A DNA stretch of 64,000 nt, from the NCBI RefSeq assembly GCF_002205795.1, contig NZ_NIUY01000002.1, positions 806,001 through 870,000 on the forward strand. The letters run 5' to 3'. Numbering within the stretch: the stretch's first letter is position 1; each line of letters opens with the position of its first letter. Positions 45,696 through 54,271 of this stretch are shown here, piece after piece. The notes below the pieces were generated by a model, which was not told the DNA's origin, searched no databases, and saw only the letters and a program-made list of their open reading frames with translations. The position numbers and the translations under genes were made by a program. The stretch is from Chryseobacterium sp. VAUSW3. Lineage in GTDB: Bacteria > Bacteroidota > Bacteroidia > Flavobacteriales > Weeksellaceae.

Positions 45696-46550
45696 ATGAG
45701 AAAATCTGTAATTCTTCAGCTTATCTTTACCGCTTTGCTTTTTGCTTTGTTGAATTCCTGTTCCACACGCTACAGGATAAAAAACGACGGAAATTTTGGA
45801 AAGAAAATTTACAATGTAAAATACGGCGAAAACAAAAGGAATGTGATGGATGTTTTTCTGCCTGCAGAATACAGACCCGATACGCCATTAATCATGATGG
45901 TTCATGGCGGAGCCTGGATTTTTGGCAGCAAACTACATCTTCGAAAAGTGCAGAAATTCCTTTACCGGAATAATTTTCCCACCGTAAACATCAATTACCG
46001 GCTGGTAAACAAAACGACAACCTACAAGGCTGCTTTAGAAGACATTTCTAAAGCTGTTCAGTACACCGGCAATTCTGGTAAAGACTGGAATCTAGCTTCT
46101 GACAAAATAATCCTTCTGGGCGAAAGTGCGGGTGGGCATTTGGCCCTACTCTATGGATACAAAAATGAAGACCAGGTTCAGAAAATAATCTCTTTGAGCG
46201 GTCCTGCCGACTTTTATTCTCAGCGTTACAGGAATTCAAAATATTTCAAAAGATCACACCGTATTTTTCAAAAGGTAGTGGGCGAGAAATATAATTCAGC
46301 AACCGCAGAAGCATTTAAACAAGCCAGCCCGATGTATCAGGCTTCAAATGTCCCTACGCTGCACTTTCAGGGCAACAGGGATTTTTTAGTCGATGTTAAC
46401 CAGGGCCTAGCACTCGATTCGGCATTGACCAGTAAAAATATTGAGCACAGATTTGTTCTGATGAAAAAAACTGGTCACGCCCCAAGATTTTCGAAGAAAA
46501 AGAGAGACAGTCTCATTTATCCAAACATACTGGACTTTATAAAGCAATAA
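45696..46550 (+). CDS. Alpha/beta-hydrolase lipoprotein (BD-FAE-like esterase)
   Basis: Secreted carboxylesterase-like protein of 284 residues, lipobox LLNSCSTR (Cys22). The hormone-sensitive-lipase type oxyanion motif is MVHGGAWIFGSK (about 68-79), the nucleophile elbow is GESAGG (about 146-151), Asp is in GNRDFLVDVNQGLALD, and the His in KKTGHAPRF. The group includes bifunctional feruloyl and acetylxylan esterases; whether this one acts on plant-wall or on other esters is unknown. No polysaccharide-utilisation genes are adjacent. Confidence 0.85.
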   Translation: MRKSVILQLIFTALLFALLNSCSTRYRIKNDGNFGKKIYNVKYGENKRNVMDVFLPAEYRPDTPLIMMVHGGAWIFGSKLHLRKVQKFLYRNNFPTVNINYRLVNKTTTYKAALEDISKAVQYTGNSGKDWNLASDKIILLGESAGGHLALLYGYKNEDQVQKIISLSGPADFYSQRYRNSKYFKRSHRIFQKVVGEKYNSATAEAFKQASPMYQASNVPTLHFQGNRDFLVDVNQGLALDSALTSKNIEHRFVLMKKTGHAPRFSKKKRDSLIYPNILDFIKQ

Positions 46551-46567
46551 TTCTATCTGAATAAGAA

Positions 46568-46597
46568 AAAAAAGCAACCTGTTTTCAGATTGCTTTT
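46568..46597. terminator. Bidirectional terminator between esterase and DedA genes
   Basis: AAAAGCAA..CTG / CAG..TTGCTTTT around TTTT, A-rich left side and T-rich right side, so it can work on both strands of these convergent genes. Confidence 0.8.
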
Positions 46598-46616
46598 TAT
46601 ATTGATGATTTAGATT

Positions 46617-47300
46617 TTACTCTTCGATTTGCTCTTCTTCTTTTTTCTTTCCGAAGAAAAATTTCATGATAATGGGAACTGTAGTGATCAGTACGATAAT
46701 TATGATGATCATCTCCAGATGCGATTTCAGATCAATCCCGAACTGGTCCATGAAAAGCCGGTCGAGATAATGTCCTGCAAAAATCAGCGAAAAAGACCAA
46801 AGGAACGCCCCGATGATATTATCGATCAAAAAGCGGGTTTTGTCCATCTTTACAATCCCTGCAACAATCGGGGTAAATGTTCTCACCACAGGCAGAAATC
46901 TCGCCATAATTACAGCAAGAGCGCCATGTTCTTCGAAGAAATCGTGAGCCTGAAACAGATATTTTTTCTTGAAGAGGAATGTATCCTCTTTTTTATAAAG
47001 CGCAGGCCCCGTTTTTCTGCCAAACCAGTAGCCCACTTCATTTCCTATCACCGCAGCAATCGCAATGGCCGTAGCCAGTATCGTAGTATCTAAAAAATCA
47101 CTTCCGGTGGAGCCGATCGCCTGATCTACAATCTCTACTGCATAAATTCCTGATACAAAGAGCAAACTGTCACCTGGAAGAAAAAAACCCACAAACAACC
47201 CTGTCTCCGCGAAAATAATAAACAAAATGAGCCAGAAACCGCCCATTTTTATATAAAATTCAGGATTAAGTAAATCCTTCCAACTCTCAAAATGTTCCAT
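46617..47300 (-). CDS. DedA-family membrane protein
   Basis: Inner-membrane protein of 227 residues in the DedA/VTT (SNARE-associated) superfamily, proposed to flip phospholipids or undecaprenyl phosphate. Conserved marks: FVGFFLPGDSLLFVSGIYAV (E-x-x-x-P-x-P-G-D variant, residues about 33-53), GRKTGPALYKKEDTFLFKKK and ARFLPVVRTFTPIVAGIVKM (the functional Arg motif). Four to five helices; the C-terminus is charged (KKKEEEQIEE). A minus-strand TATCTTTG ends 5 nt before the ATG. Confidence 0.88.
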   Translation of the reverse strand: MEHFESWKDLLNPEFYIKMGGFWLILFIIFAETGLFVGFFLPGDSLLFVSGIYAVEIVDQAIGSTGSDFLDTTILATAIAIAAVIGNEVGYWFGRKTGPALYKKEDTFLFKKKYLFQAHDFFEEHGALAVIMARFLPVVRTFTPIVAGIVKMDKTRFLIDNIIGAFLWSFSLIFAGHYLDRLFMDQFGIDLKSHLEMIIIIIVLITTVPIIMKFFFGKKKEEEQIEE

Positions 47301-47305
47301 ATTCG

Positions 47306-47313
47306 CAAAGATA
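47306..47313 (-). promoter_or_regulatory. -7 element (TATCTTTG) at DedA start
   Basis: Minus-strand TATCTTTG fits TAnnTTTG, 5 nt before the start codon at 47298-47300. Confidence 0.5.
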
Positions 47314-47364
47314 ATAAAAGAGGGGTTTTTATAAGATTAATAATTTGTTAAAGTTTCCCAAAAC

Positions 47365-48477
47365 TTACAGGTCGAAATCATCGGCTCCCGCAGCGGTTCC
47401 GTCGGCCATCAGGAAGGCTTTAAGGAATGGAGTCAGGTCTCCGTTCATCACACCGTCTACATCCGAAGTTTCGTAACCGGAGCGCACATCTTTCACGAGT
47501 TTGTAAGGGTGCATCACGTAATTTCGGATTTGGCTGCCCCACTCGATTTTCATTTTCCCGGCTTCAATTTCGTTTCGCGCTTTCATCCGTTCTTCAAGTT
47601 CCATCTCATAAAGTCTTGAGCGTAAAAGCTGCATCGCCTTTTCTTTATTCTGAAGCTGGGAGCGACTTTCGGAGTTTTCGATGATAATGCCTGTAGGCGC
47701 GTGACGCAGACGTACTGCTGTTTCCACCTTGTTTACGTTCTGCCCTCCTGCCCCACTCGAACGCATGGTTTCAAAGGAAATATCCGCCGGATTGATGTTG
47801 ATTTCTATCGTATCGTCAACCAAAGGATAAACATACACAGAGACAAAACTGGTGTGTCTTTTTGCGTTGGAATCGAAAGGTGAAATCCTTACCAAACGGT
47901 GAACCCCATTTTCACCGCGCAGATAACCGAAAGCAAATTCACCGTCGATTTCCAGCGTTACCGTTTTCACACCGGCAACATCACCTTCCTGATAATTCAG
48001 CTCCCGGATCTTGTAACCCTGCTTTTCAGCCCACATCGTGTACATTCTCATCAACATCGATGCCCAGTCGCAGGATTCTGTTCCGCCTGCGCCGGCGGTA
48101 ATCTGCAGCACCGCCGAAAGCTCGTCACCTTCATTGGAAAGCATATTTCTGAATTCCAGGTCTTCAACTTTTTGAACCAAAAGCGGGAAAGCTTCCTCCA
48201 GTTCCTTTTCGGAATCGGGGTCTTCTTTCGCAAAATCCATCAGAACCTGCAAATCTTCATACCGTGTGAAGATTTCTTCATAATCACTCACCCATTTTTT
48301 CTTGGAGCGAAGCTGTTTCATAAACGCTTCGGCTTCTTTCGGGTTGTCCCAAAATTCCGGTGAAACAGTTTTTTCTTCATCATTGAAGATTTCGATCTTC
48401 TTTTTTTCGATCTGAAGATATTTATACAAATCCTCGATTCTGGATTTGATGTCTTTAACCTGGTCGCTGTTAATCAT
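47365..48477 (-). CDS. prfB: Peptide chain release factor 2, continuous frame
   Basis: Releases peptides at UGA and UAA. The 370-residue protein contains the SPF codon-recognition tripeptide ([15 protein letters not shown]) and the catalytic GGQ ([18 protein letters not shown]). The N-terminus aligns with other RF2 proteins across the usual frameshift point: residues 18-22 are YKYLQ, encoded TAT AAA TAT CTT CAG, where most bacteria have CTT TGA C needing a +1 shift. So the autoregulatory frameshift is absent. The CTT is retained; there is no Shine-Dalgarno-like stretch before it. A -7 element lies 4 nt before the ATG. Confidence 0.95.
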   Translation of the reverse strand: MINSDQVKDIKSRIEDLYKYLQIEKKKIEIFNDEEKTVSPEFWDNPKEAEAFMKQLRSKKKWVSDYEEIFTRYEDLQVLMDFAKEDPDSEKELEEAFPLLVQKVEDLEFRNMLSNEGDELSAVLQITAGAGGTESCDWASMLMRMYTMWAEKQGYKIRELNYQEGDVAGVKTVTLEIDGEFAFGYLRGENGVHRLVRISPFDSNAKRHTSFVSVYVYPLVDDTIEININPADISFETMRSSGAGGQNVNKVETAVRLRHAPTGIIIENSESRSQLQNKEKAMQLLRSRLYEMELEERMKARNEIEAGKMKIEWGSQIRNYVMHPYKLVKDVRSGYETSDVDGVMNGDLTPFLKAFLMADGTAAGADDFDL

Positions 48478-48481
48478 GATG

Positions 48482-48489
48482 CAAATATA
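48482..48489 (-). promoter_or_regulatory. -7 element (TATATTTG) at prfB start
   Basis: Minus-strand TATATTTG fits TAnnTTTG, 4 nt before the prfB start codon; indicates a leaderless or near-leaderless message. Confidence 0.5.
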
Positions 48490-48581
48490 AGATTTTGATG
48501 CGCAAAATTGATTGTTAAAAATCTTAAAAACTTTTTTAAAACTGTTCGGAATGACTACTTTTATGACAGAAAATTTTTGAT

Positions 48582-49367
48582 ATGATTATTGATTTGGCCG
48601 GAAAAAAAGCTTTGGTCGGCGCAGCTTCAGACGGAATAGGAAAAGCAGTTGCACTGCAGTTCGCACAACTGGGTGCTGAAGTGACCATTGTTTCCCGAAA
48701 TGAAAATAAACTTAAAAACGTTCTTGAAGAACTGGATTCCTCTAACGGCCAGAAACATCAGTATCTCGTGACAGATTACATGGATTTTGAAGGAACAAAA
48801 AAGGTTTATGATGATTATTTCAAACTAAACTCCATCGACATTCTGGTTAACAATACCAACGGGCCCAAAACCGGAAATTCACTCCAAAATTCCACTGAAG
48901 ATTTTCAGCAGGCGTTCGATTTGCTCTTTCAGAACACGGTTTATCTAACACAGGCAGCCCTTCCGGAAATGCAGAAAAATAAGTTTGGAAGAATCATCAA
49001 TGTGGCCTCAAAATATGTGAAACAACCTTCAGATCATTTGGTTTTGAGCAACACGATGCGGATTGCGGTAGTAAGCTGGATGAAAACGCTTTCGAAAATG
49101 GTTGCTGAAGAAAATATTACCGTCAATACAGTGCTTACCGGACTTTTTGATACCGAAAGAATGAAAAGCCTATACAGCGGAAATGCCGAAACACTAAATA
49201 TTACTACCGAGGAAACCAAAAAAAGAATGCTGGGCCAGACTCCGATGAAACGCGCGGGAAAACCCGAAGAATATGGTTATCTTGCTGCTTTTCTGGCTTC
49301 AGACCTTGCAGGCTATCTTACCGGAGCCACCATTCCGCTGGATGGCGGACATTCAGATTTTATTTAG
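48582..49367 (+). CDS. SDR-fold protein lacking the usual catalytic set
   Basis: Short-chain dehydrogenase/reductase-like protein, 261 residues. The nucleotide motif is VGAASDGIG (12-20) instead of TGxxxGIG, and the NNAG region reads NNTNGP. The catalytic YxxxK is missing: after [14 protein letters not shown] the helix begins [10 protein letters not shown] where Tyr and Lys should lie. This matches an SDR subgroup resembling beta-ketoacyl-ACP reductases but without a perfect catalytic tetrad. The C-terminal part ([29 protein letters not shown]) is typical SDR. It may be a non-oxidoreductase or use another mechanism. Confidence 0.85.
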   Translation: MIIDLAGKKALVGAASDGIGKAVALQFAQLGAEVTIVSRNENKLKNVLEELDSSNGQKHQYLVTDYMDFEGTKKVYDDYFKLNSIDILVNNTNGPKTGNSLQNSTEDFQQAFDLLFQNTVYLTQAALPEMQKNKFGRIINVASKYVKQPSDHLVLSNTMRIAVVSWMKTLSKMVAEENITVNTVLTGLFDTERMKSLYSGNAETLNITTEETKKRMLGQTPMKRAGKPEEYGYLAAFLASDLAGYLTGATIPLDGGHSDFI

Positions 49368-49380
49368 CTACCCAACAAAC

Positions 49381-49408
49381 AAAATCCGGGAAGTTTTTCC
49401 CGGATTTT
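49381..49408. terminator. Bidirectional terminator between SDR and phosphorylase genes
   Basis: AAAATCCGGG..A / T..CCCGGATTTT, 10-base arms; it lies 13 nt past the SDR stop and before the convergent phosphorylase stop. Confidence 0.8.
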
Positions 49409-49437
49409 AATATTGAATTTTTGGATAACCTCAGCGG

Positions 49438-51108
49438 TTATGCGTAAATCTGTTTGTAATATTCGTCTGCCATACGGTCGCTGTTGAAATCTCTTTTAAC
49501 ATCTTCCATCGCGTTGTGCTGAATTTTTCTCCATTCATCAGGTCGGTCGTAATACATCGGCAGGATTTCATTTTCCAGAACATTATACAGGTTTTCCAGA
49601 TCGAAGTTATCCTGATCGTACACGCTGGCATTTTTGTAATCTGCCTGCGGAACTACGAACCCGTTTACGCCGTTTTTAGCAAACTCCGGAATCCAGCCGT
49701 CATCGGTAGAAAGGTTCACTGATCCGTTCATCGAAGCCGTCATTCCCGAAGTTCCCGAAGCTTCCCGCGGAACTCTTGGATTATTCAGCCACAGATCAGA
49801 ACCCTGCTTCAGTGATTTACTCAAAGCCAGTTCGTAGCCGGTAAGTACCGCCATATTTTTATAGTATTTGCTTTCTTCAACCAGGGTATTGAAGGTTGAA
49901 ATCGCACTGTAATCCATTGGATATGGTTTCCCTGCCCAGATAATCTGAACCGGATATTTCGGGTTGTTCAGAAGCCTTTCGAAACGTTCTTTGTCGTGAA
50001 GAAGCAAATCGGCTCTTTTATAACCTGCAAATCTTCTGGCCCACACGATGGTGAAAACATTGGGATCGAAGAGATTTCCGGTTTGGTCGGCTACAATTCT
50101 GAACATTCTTTTCTTCAGATGTTTTTTTCTGAAATCGAAAAGCATATCATCATTCTCGTCTTTGGCGTCGTAAAGCGGTTTATCTGCCCAGTATTTAAAT
50201 TCCTGTGCGTTGGTAATGGCTTTGATTTCACAAATTTTAGAATACTTGCTCCACATTTCTCTCGAAACAACACCGTGCAGCTGCGAAACACCGTTGGCCA
50301 CTCTTGCCATTCTTAAAGCGCAAAGTGAATGGTTAAAACGGTCATCTTCCACTCCTTCAATAGATTTCACTTCTTCCGTCGTAAGACCAGAGAAATACGA
50401 CATATCGTGGCATAAATGAAGGTTGTGTTTTTCGTTTCCGGCTTCTTCCGGGGTGTGGGTGGTGAATACCAGTTTTTCTCTTACTTTCTCTAAATCGCCG
50501 CCAAATTTTTTCAGCAGATAGAATGCTGCCGGAAGCCCGTGTGCTTCATTCAGATGGTAAACATCTCTTTCAAAATTCATCATATCGAGCAACTTCGCGC
50601 CGCCTTTACCCAAAAGAATATACTGCGCCAATTTTGTAGATTCGTTGGCATCGTAAAGTCTGTGGCAAATAGTTTTTGAAACGTGATCGTTTTCCGGAAC
50701 ATCTGTGGAAAGTAAAAACATGGGTGCCGTATGGAAAGTTTCGGGATCCAGATACCAAACTTTTACCCAAACCGGCGCAGAGTGAATCTCAATCTGGAAT
50801 TTGATTCCGGTATCCTGAAGAAACGAATACATTTTTTTAGTCCATGTAGGCTGTAAAGTTTGGTCGTGGTTTCTGGCCTGATCATAATAACCGAACTTCC
50901 ATAAAATTCCGATCCCCACAAGATTCTGTTTCAGATTATAGGCACTTCTCATGTGCGAGCCTGCTAAAAACCCAAGTCCGCCGGAGTATATTTTCAGCGC
51001 CTGATCAATCGCAAATTCCATGGAGAAATAAGCTACTTTTTTAGAATATTCAGGGTTAATGCTGAAGGGCATTGTAAAATTTTTAAAATCCATAATATCT
51101 CTTTTCAT
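49438..51108 (-). CDS. Alpha-glucan phosphorylase family protein, PLP lysine replaced by Thr
   Basis: GT35-like protein, 556 residues, of the short alpha-glucan phosphorylase branch. Visible marks: KVAYFSMEFAIDQALKIYSGGLGFLAGSH (parts: YFSMEFAIDQALKIYSGG), NEAHGLPAAFYLLKK, FTTHTPEEAGNEKHN, RRFAGYKRADLLLHD and REASGTSGMTASMNGS. In phosphorylases the last motif reads GTSGMKA or GTxNMKL, where the Lys carries pyridoxal phosphate; here residue 457 is Thr (codon ACG, 49738-49740). It may be inactive, use a different mechanism or act as a glucan-binding regulator. Likely glycogen-linked by family. No other glycogen genes are adjacent. Start is M1 or the ATG four codons on. Confidence 0.82.
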   Translation of the reverse strand: MKRDIMDFKNFTMPFSINPEYSKKVAYFSMEFAIDQALKIYSGGLGFLAGSHMRSAYNLKQNLVGIGILWKFGYYDQARNHDQTLQPTWTKKMYSFLQDTGIKFQIEIHSAPVWVKVWYLDPETFHTAPMFLLSTDVPENDHVSKTICHRLYDANESTKLAQYILLGKGGAKLLDMMNFERDVYHLNEAHGLPAAFYLLKKFGGDLEKVREKLVFTTHTPEEAGNEKHNLHLCHDMSYFSGLTTEEVKSIEGVEDDRFNHSLCALRMARVANGVSQLHGVVSREMWSKYSKICEIKAITNAQEFKYWADKPLYDAKDENDDMLFDFRKKHLKKRMFRIVADQTGNLFDPNVFTIVWARRFAGYKRADLLLHDKERFERLLNNPKYPVQIIWAGKPYPMDYSAISTFNTLVEESKYYKNMAVLTGYELALSKSLKQGSDLWLNNPRVPREASGTSGMTASMNGSVNLSTDDGWIPEFAKNGVNGFVVPQADYKNASVYDQDNFDLENLYNVLENEILPMYYDRPDEWRKIQHNAMEDVKRDFNSDRMADEYYKQIYA

Positions 51109-51121
51109 AAAAATTAAGCTA

Positions 51122-51129
51122 CAAAGGTA
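51122..51129 (-). promoter_or_regulatory. -7 element (TACCTTTG) for phosphorylase gene
   Basis: Minus-strand TACCTTTG fits TAnnTTTG, 13 nt before the ATG at 51106-51108. Confidence 0.45.
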
Positions 51130-51308
51130 AATATTTAAATTGCTGCTGAAAATTATTCAGGTTTAAATTTTCTTAATCATAATTCTTATCATATTTCTTT
51201 GAATATTACGGGAACGGAAACAGATTTCCCGTACGGATTAAGCTCATCATGCTTTTGGTTTGGAAATATTCCGTAATTTTGATTCAGGGCCGTTCAAAAA
51301 GACACCCC

Positions 51309-51899
51309 ATGAAAGAATTATTTATCAAACGTTTTCTTTACTACAAAGCTCTGGGCGATGAAACCTTTGCACAGCTGAGTGATGAACAGCTGTTTTGGCA
51401 GCCGAATCAGGAGAGCAATTCCATTGCGGTAATCGTAAAGCATATTTCGGAAAACATAATTTCGCGCTGGACAGATTTTCTTACCGAAGACGGCGATAAA
51501 TCCTGGCGCAACCGCGATGCGGAATTCCTCATTGAACTACAGTCCAGAGAAGAAATGCTCAAATGTTGGGAAAATGGCTGGGCGGTACTTTTGGAAGCTT
51601 TAAATCAAATCACCGAAGGGAATATTCACAACAGCATTTCAATCCGCGGAGAGAAACATACCGTGTTGGATGCGGTTCTCCAGCAGCTGGCACATTATAC
51701 GTATCATATCGGGCAGATTATTTACGCGGCTAAAATCCTTAAAAACGACGACTGGAAAAACCGCTTTATCCCGAAATCCAAATCAGGTAAACATCATAGT
51801 GAAATGCTGAAGAAACAAGAACCTGAAGAAATCCCTCAGAATTCATCTCCGGTGTGTTACGCAAAGGATCCGGAAGTGCGCGATGAATATAAAAATTAA
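51309..51899 (+). CDS. DinB-like (DUF1572) protein
   Basis: Four-helix metal-binding-like protein of 196 residues. The start is ATG at 51309 (MKELFIKRFLYYKALGDETF); the frame open further upstream has no conserved residues. Marks: LSDEQLFWQPNQESNSIAVIVKHISENI with the first His, the segment EGDKSWRNRDAEF (given as SWRNRDAEF), and the second His pair LAHYTYHIGQIIYAAKIL. These three histidines would bind a metal. Members are related to bacillithiol transferase; the actual reaction is unknown. Alone on its strand between divergent genes. Confidence 0.83.
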   Translation: MKELFIKRFLYYKALGDETFAQLSDEQLFWQPNQESNSIAVIVKHISENIISRWTDFLTEDGDKSWRNRDAEFLIELQSREEMLKCWENGWAVLLEALNQITEGNIHNSISIRGEKHTVLDAVLQQLAHYTYHIGQIIYAAKILKNDDWKNRFIPKSKSGKHHSEMLKKQEPEEIPQNSSPVCYAKDPEVRDEYKN

Positions 51900-51993
51900 A
51901 CGAGTGATAAAAGTCAGCGTTGATATAAATCACATCTGATTTTCAGCGCTTAAGATTTTGGGTACGTAACTTTACGGTATCAAATTTTAAGTG

Positions 51994-52575
51994 ATGAAAA
52001 CTCCATTCGATGATCCCGGTTTAAGCCATGTTCTCGATGATCTAAGGATCAAGAAGCGGCTGAATTTTAACGAAATCTGTGATCTGCTCTTTACGTTTTC
52101 CTACAGCGATTTTGATTCAGTTTTTCACCTTTCCGAAAGAAAAGTTAGCGAAGAAATTTTTATCAGAATCCCTGTTTTCGAAGATGACCCGTTTGCTGTA
52201 CTTACCGTTTGGGGAAGCGACAGCTGTACTGCGATTCACGATCACGGAAACTACGACGGCAGAATAAAAATCCTCAAGGGCAGCCTCGGGGTTGTTAACT
52301 ACCGGGAAAACTCAAATTTCATCGAATTCAATTCCCTGTCGGTAGGCGGCGAAGGCGACATTTTTACGGAGGAACTCGCGGGCATCCACTCCATTATTAA
52401 CAATGAAGACGATACTTCGGTAAGCCTTCACCTCTACAGAAGCGACCAACTTAATCTGGAAGGCGTAAGGATTTTCGATACAGAACACCGCAAAATCGCT
52501 TATCTGTCCCACGAAGCAAAATCGTGTGCATGGGGTTTAGAAGCCGAGGCGTATACCAAAATCATTCAGGTATAA
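51994..52575 (+). CDS. Cysteine dioxygenase-type cupin
   Basis: Mononuclear-iron thiol dioxygenase fold, 193 residues. The iron ligands are visible as His82 and His84 in AIHDHGNYDGR, and His132 in LAGIHSIIN. The cysteine that forms the Cys-Tyr cofactor in mammalian CDO (in the sequence after the HxH pair) is absent here, as in many bacterial thiol dioxygenases, so the substrate may be cysteine or another thiol. I use the ATG (MKTPFDDPGL) rather than the GTG one codon earlier. It precedes mtaB on the same strand, with a terminator between. Confidence 0.83.
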   Translation: MKTPFDDPGLSHVLDDLRIKKRLNFNEICDLLFTFSYSDFDSVFHLSERKVSEEIFIRIPVFEDDPFAVLTVWGSDSCTAIHDHGNYDGRIKILKGSLGVVNYRENSNFIEFNSLSVGGEGDIFTEELAGIHSIINNEDDTSVSLHLYRSDQLNLEGVRIFDTEHRKIAYLSHEAKSCAWGLEAEAYTKIIQV

Positions 52576-52626
52576 TAGACTTTAAAGTAACTTTTTCATA
52601 ATTTTTCATAATTTTTTCATTCAGTT

Positions 52627-52652
52627 AAAACCACAAAGCCTTTGTGGTTTTT
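52627..52652 (+). terminator. Intrinsic terminator after thiol dioxygenase gene
   Basis: Stem AAAACCACAAA / TTTGTGGTTTT around GCC with a T-run. Confidence 0.85.
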
Positions 52653-52691
52653 TCTGTATCCCGACTTCTGAAGTGGGTTAAAAAAAAATCG

Positions 52692-52699
52692 TAAATTTG
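52692..52699 (+). promoter_or_regulatory. -7 element (TAAATTTG) for mtaB
   Basis: TAAATTTG fits TAnnTTTG, 12 nt before the ATG at 52712, and rules out the TTG that lies inside the element as a start. Confidence 0.55.
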
Positions 52700-52711
52700 C
52701 ACCCTCATATT

Positions 52712-54061
52712 ATGGAACATTCAACCCCCAAAACCGCTGCTTTTCACACCCTTGGCTGCAAATTAAATTTCGCAGAAACCTCAACCATTGCCCGCCAGCT
52801 AACCGGCGCAGGCTATGAAAAGGTAAGCTTTGATGAGAAAGCCAGTGTATATGTCATCAACACCTGTTCGGTGACCGAAAACGCAGACCGCGAATGTAAA
52901 TTTCACGTAAAGCGGGCCATGAAAGCTAATCCCGACGGATTGGTGGTGATTTTGGGCTGCTACGCCCAGCTGAAACCTGAGGAGATTTCTGCGATTGAAG
53001 GCGTAGACCTGGTCTTGGGAGCCAAAGAGAAATTCAACATCCTGAGTTATCTTGATGACTTGCAGAAAACCGAAAGCCACGGCCTCATTCACTCCTGCGA
53101 AATCGATGAAGCTGATTTCTTCATCGGAAGCTACTCGATTGGCGACCGTACCCGTGCCTTCCTTAAAGTTCAGGATGGCTGCGATTACAAATGCACCTAC
53201 TGCACCATTCCTTTGGCGCGTGGAATCTCCCGTTCCGATACCATTGAAAATGTCGTGAAAAATGCTATGGAAATCGCCAGCAAAGGAATTAAGGAAATCG
53301 TTTTAACCGGTGTAAATATCGGCGATTACGGTAAAGGTGAATTCGGGAATAAAAAACACGAACATACGTTTCTTGACCTTATTTCAGAACTGGATAAGGT
53401 GGAAGGGATTGAAAGAATAAGGATTTCTTCCATTGAGCCGAACCTTCTAAAGGACGAAAGCATTGAACTGGTTGCAAAAAGCAAAAGCTTTGTACCCCAC
53501 TTCCACATTCCGTTACAGAGCGGAAGCGATGACCTGCTGAAGCTCATGAAACGACGTTATCTTACCAAATTGTATACCGACAGAATTGCAAAAATCCGAG
53601 AAGTAATGCCGGACTCGTGTATTGGCGTCGATGTAATTGTAGGATTTCCGGGGGAAACCGAAGAGAAGTTTTTGGAAACCTATAATTTCCTGAATGAACT
53701 TCCGATCTCTTATCTGCACGTCTTCACCTACTCTGAGAGAGAAAACACGGAAGCTGCTGAAATGCAGGGCGTGGTACCAATTCCTGAAAGAAAACAGCGC
53801 AGCAAGATGCTCAGAATCCTTTCCGAGAAAAAGAAAATGGCCTTCTACCGCACCCAAATAGGCAAAACCTTACCCGTTCTTTGGGAACACGAAAACAAAA
53901 ATGGGGTGATGTATGGCTTTACAGAAAATTATGTCCGGGTTCAGAAACCTTTCGATGAAAATTCTATCAACACCATAGAAACCTTAAAGCTCAACAAAAT
54001 TGAGAGCGACGGTACAGTATCTGCAATACCCGTTTTTGAAGAGTTTCTCGCTAAAATTTAG
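52712..54061 (+). CDS. mtaB: tRNA t6A37 methylthiotransferase
   Basis: Radical-SAM enzyme adding a methylthio group to threonylcarbamoyl-adenosine 37 of tRNA. The 449-residue protein has the N-terminal UPF0004 cluster cysteines (Cys16 in LGCKLN, Cys52 in INTCSVT, Cys83 in LGCYAQ) and the radical-SAM cluster C-x3-C-x2-C (Cys157, Cys161, Cys164 in QDGCDYKCTYCTIPLARG). The segment SIEPNLLKDE is typical of this e-MTTase group, and a small C-terminal domain follows. Length suits MtaB better than MiaB (which has a longer TRAM domain). Its stop codon overlaps by 4 nt with the small gene on the other strand. Confidence 0.92.
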   Translation: MEHSTPKTAAFHTLGCKLNFAETSTIARQLTGAGYEKVSFDEKASVYVINTCSVTENADRECKFHVKRAMKANPDGLVVILGCYAQLKPEEISAIEGVDLVLGAKEKFNILSYLDDLQKTESHGLIHSCEIDEADFFIGSYSIGDRTRAFLKVQDGCDYKCTYCTIPLARGISRSDTIENVVKNAMEIASKGIKEIVLTGVNIGDYGKGEFGNKKHEHTFLDLISELDKVEGIERIRISSIEPNLLKDESIELVAKSKSFVPHFHIPLQSGSDDLLKLMKRRYLTKLYTDRIAKIREVMPDSCIGVDVIVGFPGETEEKFLETYNFLNELPISYLHVFTYSERENTEAAEMQGVVPIPERKQRSKMLRILSEKKKMAFYRTQIGKTLPVLWEHENKNGVMYGFTENYVRVQKPFDENSINTIETLKLNKIESDGTVSAIPVFEEFLAKI

Positions 54062-54213
54062 TTCGTAACCGGCTGTACTTCGCCGGTCGGCAGGGCCTGA
54101 AAAAGATCCGGGAATATGGCAAGCAGTACAAAATAGAAGATAATCAGCAGTGCGATTACGGCAACAGCAATGATGATAAGTGTTGCCGGTCTGTTTCGTT
54201 TGTTAGGTTCCAT
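54058..54213 (-). CDS. Small single-helix membrane protein (51 residues)
   Basis: Below the usual length cut-off, but well-formed: MEPNKRNRPATLIIIAVAVI onward, a hydrophilic basic N-terminus, one membrane helix of about 24 residues (LIIIAVAVIALLIIFYFVLL), then FPDLFQALPTGEVQPVTN outside. ATG start, TAA stop (overlapping the mtaB stop), normal codon use. Neighbours on the minus strand are 58 nt away (DUF1684 protein). No family is recognised; it resembles short subunits of membrane complexes in shape only. Confidence 0.6.
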   Translation of the reverse strand: MEPNKRNRPATLIIIAVAVIALLIIFYFVLLAIFPDLFQALPTGEVQPVTN

Positions 54214-54271
54214 CGTTTATTTTCTTTTTAATTATGGGATGGAAAAGCCATTTCTATGCCATGAAAAATCC

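Noticed and set aside
51249-51308. Longer N-terminus for the DUF1572 gene
   Set aside because: The extra 20 residues are not conserved-looking and precede the family's normal start MKELF.
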